A stretch of DNA of 64,000 nt from JBBRHH01 sp963788015 (GCA_963788015.1 CAWBEY010000012.1:1550001-1614000), one strand, 5' to 3'; positions 37,669-51,753 are shown, numbered from the stretch's first letter. Translations and numbers: made by a program. Notes: generated from the letters alone by a model not told the origin.

Positions 37669-38837
37669 TTGTCGTGCTTGCCATGCTGTGTTTGTTGCTG
37701 GCGGTTATTCCGTCGGGGCTGTTCTTCGTGAACCTTCGACTATACCGGCCGTTGCCGGCGGCAGCGCCGGGCCGGCGTTGGGGCGTCTCGGTGCTTATTC
37801 CTGCGCGTGATGAGGCAGGAAATATTCGTGCATGCCTGGAATCGGTTTTGGCCAATGAGGGTGTGGATTTGGAGGTGATCGTTCTGGATGACCAGTCCAG
37901 TGATTCTACGGGTGCCATTGTCCGAGGCATGGCCGGGTGTGATGCGCGGGTGCGGCTTGAGGCGTCGCCGCCGTTGCCGGCGGGGTGGTGCGGGAAACAG
38001 CACGCTTGCCATGTTTTGTCGCGGCTGGCGACGCATTCGGTTCTGGTGTTTCTGGATGCCGATGTGCGCATTTCCCCTACCACGCTGGCCCGCGCGGCCG
38101 CGACGCTGGATGGTGGGGAAAGCGGAGAGCGTGTTTCGCTGCTCTCCGGGATTCCGCTGCAAATCACCGGCACGCTGATGGAGCGGCTGCTGATTCCGCT
38201 GATTCATTTTGTGATGCTTGGTTTCTTGCCAATGGGGCGCATGCGCGCTTCCCGTTCGACAGCGTATGGCGCGGGTTGTGGGCAGATATTTGTGGCGCGG
38301 CGGGACGATTATTTCAGGGCTGGCGGTCATGCTGCCATACGCCAATCATTGCATGATGGGCTTGGCCTTCCGCGCGCGTTTCGTCGCGCGGGATTGAGAA
38401 CCGACTTGTTTGATGCCACCGATTCGGCGATTTGTCGGATGTATCGCAGCGGATCGGAGGTGTGGCGGGGGTTGTCGAAGAATGCGACGGAAGGGATGGC
38501 TGGGCCGGCGGCGATTGTGCCGTGGACTCTCATCCTGTTTGTAGGGCAAGTCGGGCCGTTTTTGCTTGCCGTGATGTTGCTCTTCCAAGGTTTAAAAACG
38601 CCCGGGGCGGTGGGGGCGTTTTGTTTGAGTTGTGTCGGCATCATAGCGGTTTACGCGGTGAGATTAGTGGCCGCGGTTCGCTTTCATCAGTCGCGGCTGG
38701 GGGCGGTTTTGCATCCGGTGGGCATAGTGATTCTGCTCATAATTCAGTGGTCGGCGCTGGTGCGAAAGGTTGTGGGCAAGCCGCCGGAGTGGAAAGGGCG
38801 GTATATCGACGCGCCAAATAAAACAGCAGGAGCATGA
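37665..38837 (+). CDS. family 2 glycosyltransferase (CrtQ-like), membrane-bound
   Basis: 390 residues, intact. N-terminal membrane segment LAMLCLLLAVIPSGLFFVNL, then the GT2 catalytic domain: WGVSVLIPARDEAGNIRACL, VIVLDDQSSDSTGAIV (first Asp pair), VLVFLDADVRIS (DxD) and AGGHAAIRQSLHDGLGLPRA. The last third has four hydrophobic segments (PWTLILFVGQVGPFLLAVML, SCVGIIAVYAVRLVAAVRFH and others). It fits CrtQ, which adds glucose to the C30 carotenoid acid. The start overlaps the acyltransferase stop; a terminator-like hairpin follows its stop. Confidence 0.88.
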   Translation: MIVVLAMLCLLLAVIPSGLFFVNLRLYRPLPAAAPGRRWGVSVLIPARDEAGNIRACLESVLANEGVDLEVIVLDDQSSDSTGAIVRGMAGCDARVRLEASPPLPAGWCGKQHACHVLSRLATHSVLVFLDADVRISPTTLARAAATLDGGESGERVSLLSGIPLQITGTLMERLLIPLIHFVMLGFLPMGRMRASRSTAYGAGCGQIFVARRDDYFRAGGHAAIRQSLHDGLGLPRAFRRAGLRTDLFDATDSAICRMYRSGSEVWRGLSKNATEGMAGPAAIVPWTLILFVGQVGPFLLAVMLLFQGLKTPGAVGAFCLSCVGIIAVYAVRLVAAVRFHQSRLGAVLHPVGIVILLIIQWSALVRKVVGKPPEWKGRYIDAPNKTAGA

Positions 38838-38857
38838 TTTGCGTCACGCTCCTGCTG
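38824..38857. terminator. bidirectional terminator between glycosyltransferase and fusA
   Basis: CAGCAGGAGC and GCTCCTGCTG form a perfect 10-bp stem with a 14-base loop. On the minus strand the stem is followed by TTTTATT, giving a good intrinsic terminator for fusA; on the plus strand it is followed by CTTTCATT, weaker. Confidence 0.8.
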
Positions 38858-38880
38858 CTTTCATTCATTCAAACCAAGGA

Positions 38881-41001
38881 TCAGCCGACTTCTTCCAGGA
38901 TTGCGTTGCGGACGTTTGTCGGGACTGGAGCGTATTTCAGGGGCTCCATGACCGAACTTGCGCGGCCGGTGCTCATCGAACGAAGCTCGGTTGTGTAACC
39001 AAACATCTCCGACAAGGGGACCTCGGCCTCGACCATTCTGGTGTTGCCGCGCTGTTCGCTGTTGACGATCAGGCCGCGGCGCTTGTTCAAGTCGCCGTTG
39101 ATGTTGCCGACGAATTCTTCGGGCGTCGTCACGACAACCTTCATGATCGGCTCGAGCAACGTCAGACCCGCCGACCGGCACGCGTCCTTGAATGCAATCT
39201 GGCCGGCCAACTCGAAGGCGATCTGCGAGCTGTCGACCGGATGGTAGGAACCGTCCAGCAACGTGATCTTGCAGTTGATCAGGGGGTAGTTGGCCAGGAC
39301 GCCTGTCTTGGCCGATTGGCGTGCGCCGTACTCGACTGATGGGATGTATTCCTTCGGGATGGTGCCGCCGTAGATCTTGTTCTCGAAGGCGACCTGATCC
39401 GTCCACTTGAGCTCATCTTCCTTGGCCTGCGCTTCGGTGTAGGGCTCGACGCGGAGGGTGCAATCGCCGAACTGACCACGGCCACCCGACTGCTTGACGT
39501 GCTTGCCGCGTGCTTCGGCCATGAATGTGATGGTTTCCTTGTAGGCGACCTTGGGCTTGCCGACGATCACGTCGACTTTCATGTCACGGGTGAGCTTGTT
39601 GCGCAGAATTTCGAGGTGCAACTCGCCCATGCCGGCGATGATGGTCTGGCCGGTTTCTTCGTCGTACTTGGCCTGGAAGGTCGGATCTTCACGCTTGAGC
39701 GTTGTGAGGGCCTCGCCCAGTTTCTGCTTGTCGGCGGCGGTCTTGGGCTCGATCGACATGCTGATGACCGGCTCGGGGAAGGTAGGGCGCTCGAGCAGGA
39801 TCGGATGATCCTGATCGCAAAGGGTGTCGCCCGTGAGCGCTTCCTTGACGCCGATACAGGCGATGATGTCGCCGGCTTCGGCGACGTCGATGGGAATACG
39901 GGCGGCCGAGTGCATCTGGAACATGCGCGAGATGTTCTCGCGCTTGCCGCGGTTGGCGTTGAGCACGCGGCTGCCTTTTTCGAGTCGGCCGCTGTAGACG
40001 CGAACGTAGGTCAGGTCGCCGTGTTGATCGTTGACGATCTTGAACGCCAGGCCGCAGAAGGGTTCTTCGGGAACGAGCCGCCGCACAATTTCGGTTTCGG
40101 GATCGCGCGGATCGTGGCCGACGATGCTCTTCATATCGGTCGGGGCCGGCAGATAATCGATGACCGCATCCAGCACTTTTTGCACGCCCACGTATTTCAA
40201 TGCGGAGCCGCACAGCACCGGATGACACTTAAAGTCAATCGTCGCCCGGCGAAGGGCAGCGCGAAGCTCATCCTCGCCGATGGGTTCACCGGCCAAGTAC
40301 TTTTCAGTCAGGGCATCGTCGGTTTCCGAGACTTTCTCGATCAGCTCTTGACGCCACTTTTCGTAGCGTTCTCTTTCCTCTTCAGGAATCGGCTTCTCGG
40401 TGACGGTCTTGCCCTTGTCTTTGTCGTCGTCCAGCTTGTAGTAGATCGCAACGCCGCGGATCAAGTCGATCATGCCCTTGAACGTGCTGGCCTGGCCGAT
40501 GGGGATTTGGACGGCGACGGCGGGAGCGCCGAGGCGCTCGCGAATGGACTTGAAGCTGAAGTCGAAATCAGCGCCCACCTTGTCCATCTTGTTGATGAAG
40601 CAAAGGCGCGGCACGTTGTATTTGGTGGCTTGGCGCCAGACGGTTTCTGACTGGGCCTCGACGCCTTCTTTGGCGTCGAAGACCGCGACAGCGCCATCCA
40701 GGACGCGGAGGGAACGCTCGACTTCGACGGTGAAGTCGACATGGCCGGGGGTGTCGATCAGGTTGATCGTGTAAATGTCGCCGTTGCGCTCCCAAGGACA
40801 GGTGGTGGCGGCGGATTGGATGGTGATGCCGCGCTTCTGCTCTTCTTCGAGGGAGTCCATGACGGCCGTGCCTTCGTGCACTTCGCCCATCTTGTGAATT
40901 TTCCCGGTGTAGTAGAGGACGCGTTCAGAGACGGTGGTCTTTCCGGCGTCGATGTGGGCGGCAATGCCGATGTTTCGAATCTTGGTCAGGTCGCGTGACA
41001 T
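38881..41001 (-). CDS. fusA: translation elongation factor G
   Basis: Ribosomal translocase GTPase, 706 residues from the ATG at 41001, which has AAGGA eight bases upstream. The open frame continues 79 codons further upstream but that part is not EF-G. G1 AHIDAGKTTVSERVLYYTG, G2 region GITIQSAATTC, G3 DTPGHVDFTVEVERSLRV, G4 NKMDKVGADF. Domain IV/V blocks ETITFMAEARGKHVKQSGGR and LNKRRGLIVNSEQRGNTRMV, VEAEVPLSEMFGYTTELRSM are normal. It is monocistronic here, without rpsL/rpsG/tuf, and divergent from the rRNA operon. Confidence 0.97.
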   Translation of the reverse strand: MSRDLTKIRNIGIAAHIDAGKTTVSERVLYYTGKIHKMGEVHEGTAVMDSLEEEQKRGITIQSAATTCPWERNGDIYTINLIDTPGHVDFTVEVERSLRVLDGAVAVFDAKEGVEAQSETVWRQATKYNVPRLCFINKMDKVGADFDFSFKSIRERLGAPAVAVQIPIGQASTFKGMIDLIRGVAIYYKLDDDKDKGKTVTEKPIPEEERERYEKWRQELIEKVSETDDALTEKYLAGEPIGEDELRAALRRATIDFKCHPVLCGSALKYVGVQKVLDAVIDYLPAPTDMKSIVGHDPRDPETEIVRRLVPEEPFCGLAFKIVNDQHGDLTYVRVYSGRLEKGSRVLNANRGKRENISRMFQMHSAARIPIDVAEAGDIIACIGVKEALTGDTLCDQDHPILLERPTFPEPVISMSIEPKTAADKQKLGEALTTLKREDPTFQAKYDEETGQTIIAGMGELHLEILRNKLTRDMKVDVIVGKPKVAYKETITFMAEARGKHVKQSGGRGQFGDCTLRVEPYTEAQAKEDELKWTDQVAFENKIYGGTIPKEYIPSVEYGARQSAKTGVLANYPLINCKITLLDGSYHPVDSSQIAFELAGQIAFKDACRSAGLTLLEPIMKVVVTTPEEFVGNINGDLNKRRGLIVNSEQRGNTRMVEAEVPLSEMFGYTTELRSMSTGRASSVMEPLKYAPVPTNVRNAILEEVG

Positions 41002-41223
41002 AATCGGTTCCTTGTTCGTTCTGTTGCGCTGTGGGGTTGAAGTTCTGCAAATGACAAACCCGCAGCAGCCTGCGGCGGTCGTCACCTGGCGACACACCAT
41101 TCTCATCGGCAATTCTGGCCAGATGAGTCGGCCCCTGCGGGTCAACGTCCGCCGATGGTCGGCGAACCGAGCTTCGAATGTCGCCGGATCGAAGCTGCTG
41201 CACGGTCTGGGGCCAGGCGCCCC

Positions 41224-41261
41224 GCTCATGCTGACCATGCAGGGCTTCGGTCAGCATGAGC
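41224..41261. repeat. perfect 13-bp inverted repeat upstream of fusA
   Basis: GCTCATGCTGACC (41224-41236), 12-base loop, GGTCAGCATGAGC (41249-41261). It is 223 bases upstream of the fusA start on the minus strand. No U-tract, so an operator or leader hairpin is more likely than a terminator. Confidence 0.75.
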
Positions 41262-41826
41262 CATTAATTTGGCTCGATCTTCAAGGTTACTCCTTGTTCG
41301 GGAAAGCGTCTCACACGCCAGGGCATGCCTTTTGGGCCGGCCCGCGTGCGCGAGGCCACCGATCTTTTACGTCAGTGGCCGCCGCAAGTTTGGCTGGTTT
41401 GAAGTCAAGCCATTTGCGGTGCGCAAGGGAGCGCGAGACGCAAAATAATCTATCGACATTCCCAATTTCGTCAAGCGTGCGGAATGGTTGCTTGTCACAA
41501 GAGAATTTTCTTGGTCGCCGCGCGAACCACCCACGCGTGCCCTCGTATCACAGGAGTAAGTTGATCACATAGAACACAAATCACAGTGACGTCCGCAACT
41601 GAAGGCGCTGGTGAGTGAACCGGTTCCAAGTGGAAGAGATCGCTGCCTGTCGCTTTGGCGACGATATCAAAATCAATGAGAGCCGATTGGCCGATTCGCA
41701 TTGTTTTGCGGATCGGAACATTTTTCGCGCAAACCCCTTGCGGATGAAAAACTCCGCGATATCATTCGCGACCCCAATCGGGAATCAGACAATGCTTGTC
41801 ACGCAGGTGATTAGTATTTTTTGATA

Positions 41827-41846
41827 TGTTCTTTGACAAGTGAATA
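41827..41846 (+). promoter_or_regulatory. boxA-like antitermination element upstream of 16S
   Basis: TGTTCTTTGACAAGTGAATA. An identical 20-base copy precedes 23S at 44040-44059. The core TGTTCTTTGA matches boxA (TGYTCTTTRA), which recruits NusB/NusE for rRNA antitermination. Confidence 0.75.
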
Positions 41847-42029
41847 CATCGGACAGCCGCGAGGATGTGAGCATACGGAGCGTTTTAGTACAGCGTTGCC
41901 GTTGCGGTTTGAGGCATACCCAATTGCCTCGACTTACTCAACATATCCTTGTGGTGCACGCAAGTGAGATGATCTTCTTGATCATTTCTTTTGAATGAAG
42001 CCAACAATGAATGTTGAGCCTTGCTGGCT

Positions 42030-42120
42030 GGGTGCTGGAGACAAGGGGCTAGGGGCTAGAGAAATCTAGTTTCTGGTTTCAAGTTTCTCGTATCTGGCCC
42101 TGTCCTTCCAGTCCTAGCCG
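42030..42120. repeat. CTAGG/CTGG-rich low-complexity stretch in the rRNA leader
   Basis: Overlapping short words such as GGTGCTGG, GGGGCTAGGGGCTAG and CTAGTTTCTGG. It resembles the insertion inside 23S (44579-44662), suggesting a common repeat source. Confidence 0.6.
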
Positions 42121-42293
42121 TCTGGAAGGCAGTAACAGCCATAACGGAGCCCTGCATGCAAATGCGGGGTTGCTGGAGTGGTTTGGACAGACTCGTTTTG
42201 AGGATAAACGCTGCTTCTGAAAGTGTAAGTCATCGCAATGCCTGAGCAATCGGGTGTTCGTGATGCGGCAGGAGGAAGCGGTGCCAAGAAATT

Positions 42294-47287
<4,994 letters not shown>

Positions 47288-47420
47288 TTTTATCGATCAC
47301 CGTTTACCCCTCACACCCCCTTGCAAAAGGAGATGAGGGATCAAACGAATGATTCGATCAGAAGCTGGATCAACATAGTCCAGAAGGTAGCTCTCACTTA
47401 TGCAGAAAATGAAAAGAGAC

Positions 47421-47507
47421 ATTGAGACATTGGTGCATCGGTCCATTGAAAAGGCAGCGAGTTGTTGCCTTATCGATGAATCAGTGCATCAATGAACCGA
47501 TGGATCA
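47421..47507 (+). repeat. 8-bp tandem repeat hairpin between 23S and 5S
   Basis: Both arms are built from NNCATYGR units: left GACATTGG-TGCATCGG-TCCATTGA, right the reverse complement of four such units. The inner stem is AAGGCA/TGCCTT with loop GCGAGTTGT. Probably a pre-5S processing stem. Confidence 0.7.
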
Positions 47508-47581
47508 ATCTTGACCAGACCTCAAACCATCACTGTTAAAACATCAGCCCCGGCGGCTTGAAACATAGCCGCCGGTGCTTT

Positions 47582-47690
47582 CGTTGGTGGCCATATCCGC
47601 AGGGTCACACCCGTTCCCATCCCGAACACGGCCGTTAAGCCTGCGGAGCCGATGATACTGCTTCAGCGGGAAAGTAGGTCACTGCCAGCG
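47582..47690 (+). rRNA. rrf: 5S ribosomal RNA
   Basis: About 109 bases. The 5' end CGTTGGTGG pairs fully with the 3' end CTGCCAGCG (with G-U pairs). The conserved CACACCCGTTCCCATCCCGA and CACGGCCGTTAAGC loops are present. Ends inferred from the closing helix. Confidence 0.93.
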
Positions 47691-47700
47691 TTCAAACAAA

Positions 47701-47734
47701 GAGCCTTGGTCCTCACCGGATCAAGGCTCTTTTT
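47701..47734 (+). terminator. rRNA operon terminator
   Basis: GAGCCTTG ... CAAGGCTC followed by TTTTT, with internal GTCC/GGAT extending the stem. It begins ten bases after 5S and is a strong intrinsic terminator. Confidence 0.93.
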
Positions 47735-47762
47735 GTTGCGCTGAAATGTGAGGGGTGAAAGA

Positions 47763-48299
47763 TCAGGGCGTCCAAGCGGGTGCCATCAGGAGCGGCCCGA
47801 TCAACTCGCTATGGGAATCGTCGACATAATTCAGAAACCACTGCTGGGTGGCCTGCTGATCGTTGGGCACGGGGTAGGCTGAAAATATCCACGGCGGGCC
47901 GGCGACGGCGGCGCTGCTTCCAATATTCACCACATGAACCGGCGGGTTGGTGGAGTGAACACTAATGGGCAGCGTGAGGCGGGGGACATGCATTCGACTG
48001 GGTAAACCCGGCCGGACGCTTCCCACGCCGTCAATGGCCTGGAGATCCTGATCGTCGATGTACTGCGGTGTGCTGCCGGCCGTCGCGTTGTGGATGGCCG
48101 TGAAACTCGAGTTGGCCGTGGTGCCCATTCGACCCAGCGCGATCTTCATTGCACTGCGCACGACAAGGAGAAGGCTGATCAACACCATGGCCGACAGCAG
48201 GAGCTCGATTTCGGCGGTGCCGCGTCGGCGCCTCCAAAGCTTAATGCAGGACGATGTCGTCAATGACTTGCGGATCATAGCCCACCCCCCCTTCTTCAA
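47763..48299 (-). CDS. TadE-like pseudopilin protein
   Basis: 178 residues. N-terminal block RRRRGTAEIELLLSAMVLIS, then LLLVVRSAMKIALGRMG: a basic segment, a Glu at the +5 position and a hydrophobic helix, as in TadE-type pseudopilins. The rest is a soluble domain with no recognised fold. The gene overlaps the 3' end of the TadG-like gene by about 60 bases and is the last of the array; M8 (48278) is an alternative start. The preceding rRNA terminator separates it from the rRNA operon. Confidence 0.65.
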   Translation of the reverse strand: MKKGGWAMIRKSLTTSSCIKLWRRRRGTAEIELLLSAMVLISLLLVVRSAMKIALGRMGTTANSSFTAIHNATAGSTPQYIDDQDLQAIDGVGSVRPGLPSRMHVPRLTLPISVHSTNPPVHVVNIGSSAAVAGPPWIFSAYPVPNDQQATQQWFLNYVDDSHSELIGPLLMAPAWTP

Positions 48300-50112
48300 T
48301 GAATGATCGGAACTGCGGATGATTGTCCATCACCTGACCGAAGCCGTCCGACAATGACAACCGCGGCTGCCAGTTCCAGCCGCCGATGGTTGAGACGCGC
48401 CACGGGTCCGGGGGCATGCGCCTGTCGTAGCGGTCGCCGGCGCCGTAGCTGCCGTTGAATTCCATCCAGTTGAAGTTTTCTGACTGGGCGTAGGCCACCA
48501 TGGGCTTGGTGTTGGAGTTGTAGAGACGCGGGAGCATGAGTTTTACAGCGTTTTCGTCGGTGGTTTTGGCCGCGCCGACCATGGTGAGATATTGCAGGCG
48601 GTCTTCCTTGGTTGGGCCTTGCGCTGGCGGCACCTGGGTCTGGGGCGGGGGCAACTCGTAGGGCCAGGTGCGATTGATCCACTGGGTGGCCGCGTCGTCG
48701 GCGATCTGGGTTGCGCCGATGGTGGCGATGCGCGTGGAAAATTCATCGGCCGCCGCGCGCGCCCGCTGAACGGCCTGCTGCTGTGGCACCTTTTGCTTGA
48801 GGAGCTGGGCGCGGACCTCGTTGAACCGGCGCCACCAGAGGCGCACGTGATTTCGGCCGTAGACGTCGTTGTAGACGTAGGTGTGGGCATCGTTGTAGAC
48901 GCCCGACTGCGCCCAGGCTGGGATTGGGTAACGGTCGTAAGTGACGAATGCGAATTGGGGAGTTTCGCCCATGCTGTGAAGCACGGATTCGCGCATTGCG
49001 TTGACGTTGTTGTGCCAGATGTTGACCGCGAAGAGATCGGTCAGGCGCATCCGGCGAACCTGGTTGGCGGCGTCGGTATAGCCCCTGGTGATTTGCTGGA
49101 TCAGAGCGGGGTCGGCGTTTGGGGCCCAGGCGTTGGCGGGGATGCCCAGGAGCTGATCGAGGAACTGTGCCAGTTCAGAGCGTTGATCGTCGAGAGGTTT
49201 GAGCAGGGATTCGAGGCCGCGCTGGTCGCGCCAGACGCGGTCGTTCACGAATCGCCGGAGCGGGGGGTCGTTGATCCATCCCCAGCTTCCGCCCTCGACC
49301 CAAACCTCGCCATCGTCGGGATCCGGAACATTTACGCCCCACATGGTGACGCCTTCGACATTGACGTCGTTCACCGACTTTACTGGCGGCGTGAAGGTGT
49401 CGCTTTGAGCGTCGGGCAGGTTTGTCTGGCTGGGATTGGCCAGCAGAACGTCGCACTTATAAAAGGAGGCAAGCTCGGCGCGCTGCTCTTCGACGACCTG
49501 CGGCGTCAGGTCGATGATTTGCTGCTGATAATCGTAAATCTCCGTGCGGCGGCGCGGCAGCTCGGAGGGGTCCATGATGGCCAGGCCGACGGAGGCCTGG
49601 GTGATGAACTGCTGGGCTAGGGCCTGTTCGGATTTGAGCTCGGCTAAAAGCTGGGGGAGGACGCGGGTGAGGAGCGCGAGCCGGGCTGCCGCCGACGGAT
49701 CTGGATTGGGAAGCTGCTGGTTTTGCCCCTGGCCTTGCTGCGCCTGGCCGAGGGCCTGGGCGATCATCTGTGCTTCGCGGTTGAGGCGCGAGCGCAGGCC
49801 GCTGATGGTGGGCGGGATGGCGCGAAGGATGATTTCGGCCGAGGCATTTTCGCCCATCAAAACATTAGACGCGGCGAGGAGATTGGTGGTGCGACTGGTC
49901 CATTCGACCGCGCTGTGGGCGGAAGTATCGACGGCGTTTTGAACGTGCTGGCGGCGGGTGGCGTATTCGGAGGTGTTCCAGACCATGCCGATGAGGCCGA
50001 TGAGGGCCCAGATGGTGAGAAGAAGGAGGATGCCCAGGTTGCCGCGATCATCGCGATGCAGGCGGAGAATCAGGCGGAAGGGTAGTCGGAGCATGACCGT
50101 TTCTCGCATCAT
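48241..50112 (-). CDS. TadG-like pilus assembly protein
   Basis: 623 residues. Begins with a basic segment DDRGNLGILLLLTIWALIGL then IGMVWNTSEYATRRQHVQNA, where the helix is followed by VDTSAHSAV as in TadG/TadE N-terminal regions. The remainder (residues ~60-620) is a large soluble, Gln- and Arg-rich region with helical segments and no known domain; TadG proteins usually carry a von Willebrand A domain, which is not recognisable here. ATG 50112 overlaps the stop of the preceding TadE gene (ATGA). Confidence 0.65.
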   Translation of the reverse strand: MMRETVMLRLPFRLILRLHRDDRGNLGILLLLTIWALIGLIGMVWNTSEYATRRQHVQNAVDTSAHSAVEWTSRTTNLLAASNVLMGENASAEIILRAIPPTISGLRSRLNREAQMIAQALGQAQQGQGQNQQLPNPDPSAAARLALLTRVLPQLLAELKSEQALAQQFITQASVGLAIMDPSELPRRRTEIYDYQQQIIDLTPQVVEEQRAELASFYKCDVLLANPSQTNLPDAQSDTFTPPVKSVNDVNVEGVTMWGVNVPDPDDGEVWVEGGSWGWINDPPLRRFVNDRVWRDQRGLESLLKPLDDQRSELAQFLDQLLGIPANAWAPNADPALIQQITRGYTDAANQVRRMRLTDLFAVNIWHNNVNAMRESVLHSMGETPQFAFVTYDRYPIPAWAQSGVYNDAHTYVYNDVYGRNHVRLWWRRFNEVRAQLLKQKVPQQQAVQRARAAADEFSTRIATIGATQIADDAATQWINRTWPYELPPPQTQVPPAQGPTKEDRLQYLTMVGAAKTTDENAVKLMLPRLYNSNTKPMVAYAQSENFNWMEFNGSYGAGDRYDRRMPPDPWRVSTIGGWNWQPRLSLSDGFGQVMDNHPQFRSFIEEGGVGYDPQVIDDIVLH

Positions 50113-50777
50113 AAAGGCCAGCCGCTGTTCTCCGTCCAGGCTTTGCGGCCGTGCGACGTTTGCACGCGTGAGGTTGCGGTGATGGTGTAGAAGCGTCCGT
50201 TCACGCCCCCTACCGTTCCGTTGAATGCCGGGGTGAGCGGGCCGCGCAGGAAGTTCATTGCGCCGGGGACCGTGAGACAGAATTTGTACTCCACTGTTAC
50301 ATCAATCTGCTTCCCCTTCCGGTCAACATAGGAATCGGTCAGGAGATGGGGCGGTTTGATCGTCGTGGCATCCATTGCGTAAGTGTAGCGTTGTGCGAAG
50401 GTGGACGGCACGTCGATCCCGTTGCGAAGCAGGGCTTCGTAGACGGCCGAGGCTTCGGCGTCTGTCTGGGTTGATTGGGGGGACAGATTCGCGAGGGCGA
50501 TGCGTGCTGTTTTCAAGATATTTTCCGGATGCTCATCGGGGAGGCTGGTGGCGGCGGAGCGGGCGGCGACATCGGCTGCGTGCTGCACCATCACCTTGGC
50601 GTTAATCAGCAGGGAATACTGGACAAAGATGCCGACGATGGAGAGGAAGATGGGGAGGGCGAGCATGAAAGAGACGGCGGCAGCGCCTTGGTCGCTGTGA
50701 ATGGCCGCGACGACGGCGGCGGGGTGGAGGCGGTGGAGCCGCGGAGGAGTCGGATGTTGAACCTTATTCGACGCCAT
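50109..50777 (-). CDS. TadE-family pseudopilin
   Basis: 222 residues from the ATG at 50777 (an upstream in-frame ATG at 50804 adds nine residues). Block HSDQGAAAVSFMLALPIFLS, then IVGIFVQYSLLINAKVMVQH: the TadE-type N-terminal helix with the typical AAxxF-xLxLP motif; AADVAARSAATSLPDEHPEN follows. The C-terminal part (VDRKGKQIDVTVEYKFCLTV, YTITATSRVQT) is a beta-rich domain. It lies between prepilin peptidase and TadG-like genes, so it is probably a minor pseudopilin of the Tad system. Confidence 0.78.
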   Translation of the reverse strand: MASNKVQHPTPPRLHRLHPAAVVAAIHSDQGAAAVSFMLALPIFLSIVGIFVQYSLLINAKVMVQHAADVAARSAATSLPDEHPENILKTARIALANLSPQSTQTDAEASAVYEALLRNGIDVPSTFAQRYTYAMDATTIKPPHLLTDSYVDRKGKQIDVTVEYKFCLTVPGAMNFLRGPLTPAFNGTVGGVNGRFYTITATSRVQTSHGRKAWTENSGWPL

Positions 50778-50793
50778 AAAAGTTCTTTGTCTC

Positions 50794-51523
50794 TTACCAG
50801 CCAAGGATACGTTCGACCAGCGGGGTGCGGGAGAGGAGCAATCCGAGGAGCAATGGGACGGCCAGCGGGATGGTGGATTTTGAAACGGCCGGGACGGCGA
50901 GGGGTTGCTTCAGATAAGCGAGGGAGAGGAGATTTAAGGCGCCTGCGCAGGATGCGGTTGAGTTTGCCCAGCGCCAGCAGGTTGAGAATGGCGTAGGGCA
51001 CGGCCACCACGAGGGCGCAGATCATCACGAGGCTTGCCTGATGTGATCCGAGCAGTGCGCCGATAGCGGCAAGGAGTTTCAGATCGCCGCCGCCCATGCC
51101 GGCCAGGAAGAGGCAAAGGAGTCCGATTCCCGCGCACAGGCCAAAGCCCAGGAGGGATTGGGAGGGGCCGGCCGCGCCGATCCATTGGGTAGCGCCGGGG
51201 AATCCGAGCAGCTTGAACATGCCCGGGAGGGAGTTGAGCAGGAAGCCGGCGAGGATGGCGGTGTAGGTGAGTTGGTTGGGGATGCGGGAGGTGGCGGCGT
51301 CGTAGCCGGCGGCGATGAGGCAGATCATGAGGCAGGTGGTGCTGATGAACAGGCCGGGACCAGCGCCGTGGGCGCGCTGAGCGATGTATGCGCCAGTTGC
51401 GCCGAGAATGAAGATGACTGCCCAGAGTGCCGGCCAGGACAACGACGCCTCCGCCTCCCCCACCGCTGCTGCCCGCACGGCATTAGCCGGCGGCTCTACG
51501 AGTTGCGAAGGTTGAGTGCTCAT
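50794..51523 (-). CDS. prepilin peptidase (TadV/CpaA type), one frameshift
   Basis: About 242 residues. Hydrophobic segments WPALWAVIFILGATGAYIAQ, then GAGPGLFISTTCLMICLIAA; the A24 aspartates appear in GYDAATSRIPNQLTYTAILA and AGMGGGDLKLLAAIGALLGS (GxGD-type motif). After a frameshift near 50890 the last segment is KSTIPLAVPLLLGLLLSRTP, ending at TAA 50794. It cleaves the leader of Flp prepilins, here probably the two pilins encoded just upstream. ATG 51523 overlaps the stop of the pilin gene (ATGA). Confidence 0.88.
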
Positions 51524-51753
51524 GGGACGGCTGCGCCACCGGCGGCGTTTCCCCCACCATTGCCGCCAGTGTCGTCGGTGTTCAGCTTGCCGCTCTCGCC
51601 ATTGAACCAGGTAATAAGCTTGTCGCGGAACAGCAGCATGACGATAATGATGGGCAAGGCGATGATGGCGAGAATGAGAATCTTCTCGACGGACATTGCG
51701 CCCTGGGTGTCGTCGTGAAGCCGTCGCGAGAACCGACGCATGCTTGAGATCAT
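51520..51753 (-). CDS. Flp-family pilin 2
   Basis: 77 residues from the ATG at 51753, which has GGAG upstream; the frame extends further but is not pilin-like. MRRFSRRLHDDTQGAMSVEK, then ILILAIIALPIIIVMLLFRD: a short basic leader, a G/AMSVE processing region (cleavage before the hydrophobic helix, Glu at +5), and a helix. The tail is Gly/Asn-rich (GGNGGGNAAGGAAVP). Probably a major or minor pilin of the Tad apparatus. Confidence 0.78.
   Translation of the reverse strand: MISSMRRFSRRLHDDTQGAMSVEKILILAIIALPIIIVMLLFRDKLITWFNGESGKLNTDDTGGNGGGNAAGGAAVP

Larger units (their letters stand above)
41002..42293. other. divergent leader region between fusA and the rRNA operon
   Basis: About 1290 bases. 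No gene is supported: the open frames here are antisense or low-quality. It contains a 13-bp inverted repeat (41224-41261) in the fusA leader, a boxA-like element (41827-41846), and a CTAGG/CTGG-rich low-complexity stretch at 42030-42120. The 41750-41850 segment is the most A/T-rich part and probably holds the rRNA promoter. Confidence 0.6.

Noticed and set aside
41002..41238. 79-codon N-terminal extension of EF-G
   Set aside because: EF-G begins at MSRDLTKIRN with a good ribosome binding site; the upstream frame is unrelated to the family and contains the inverted repeat.
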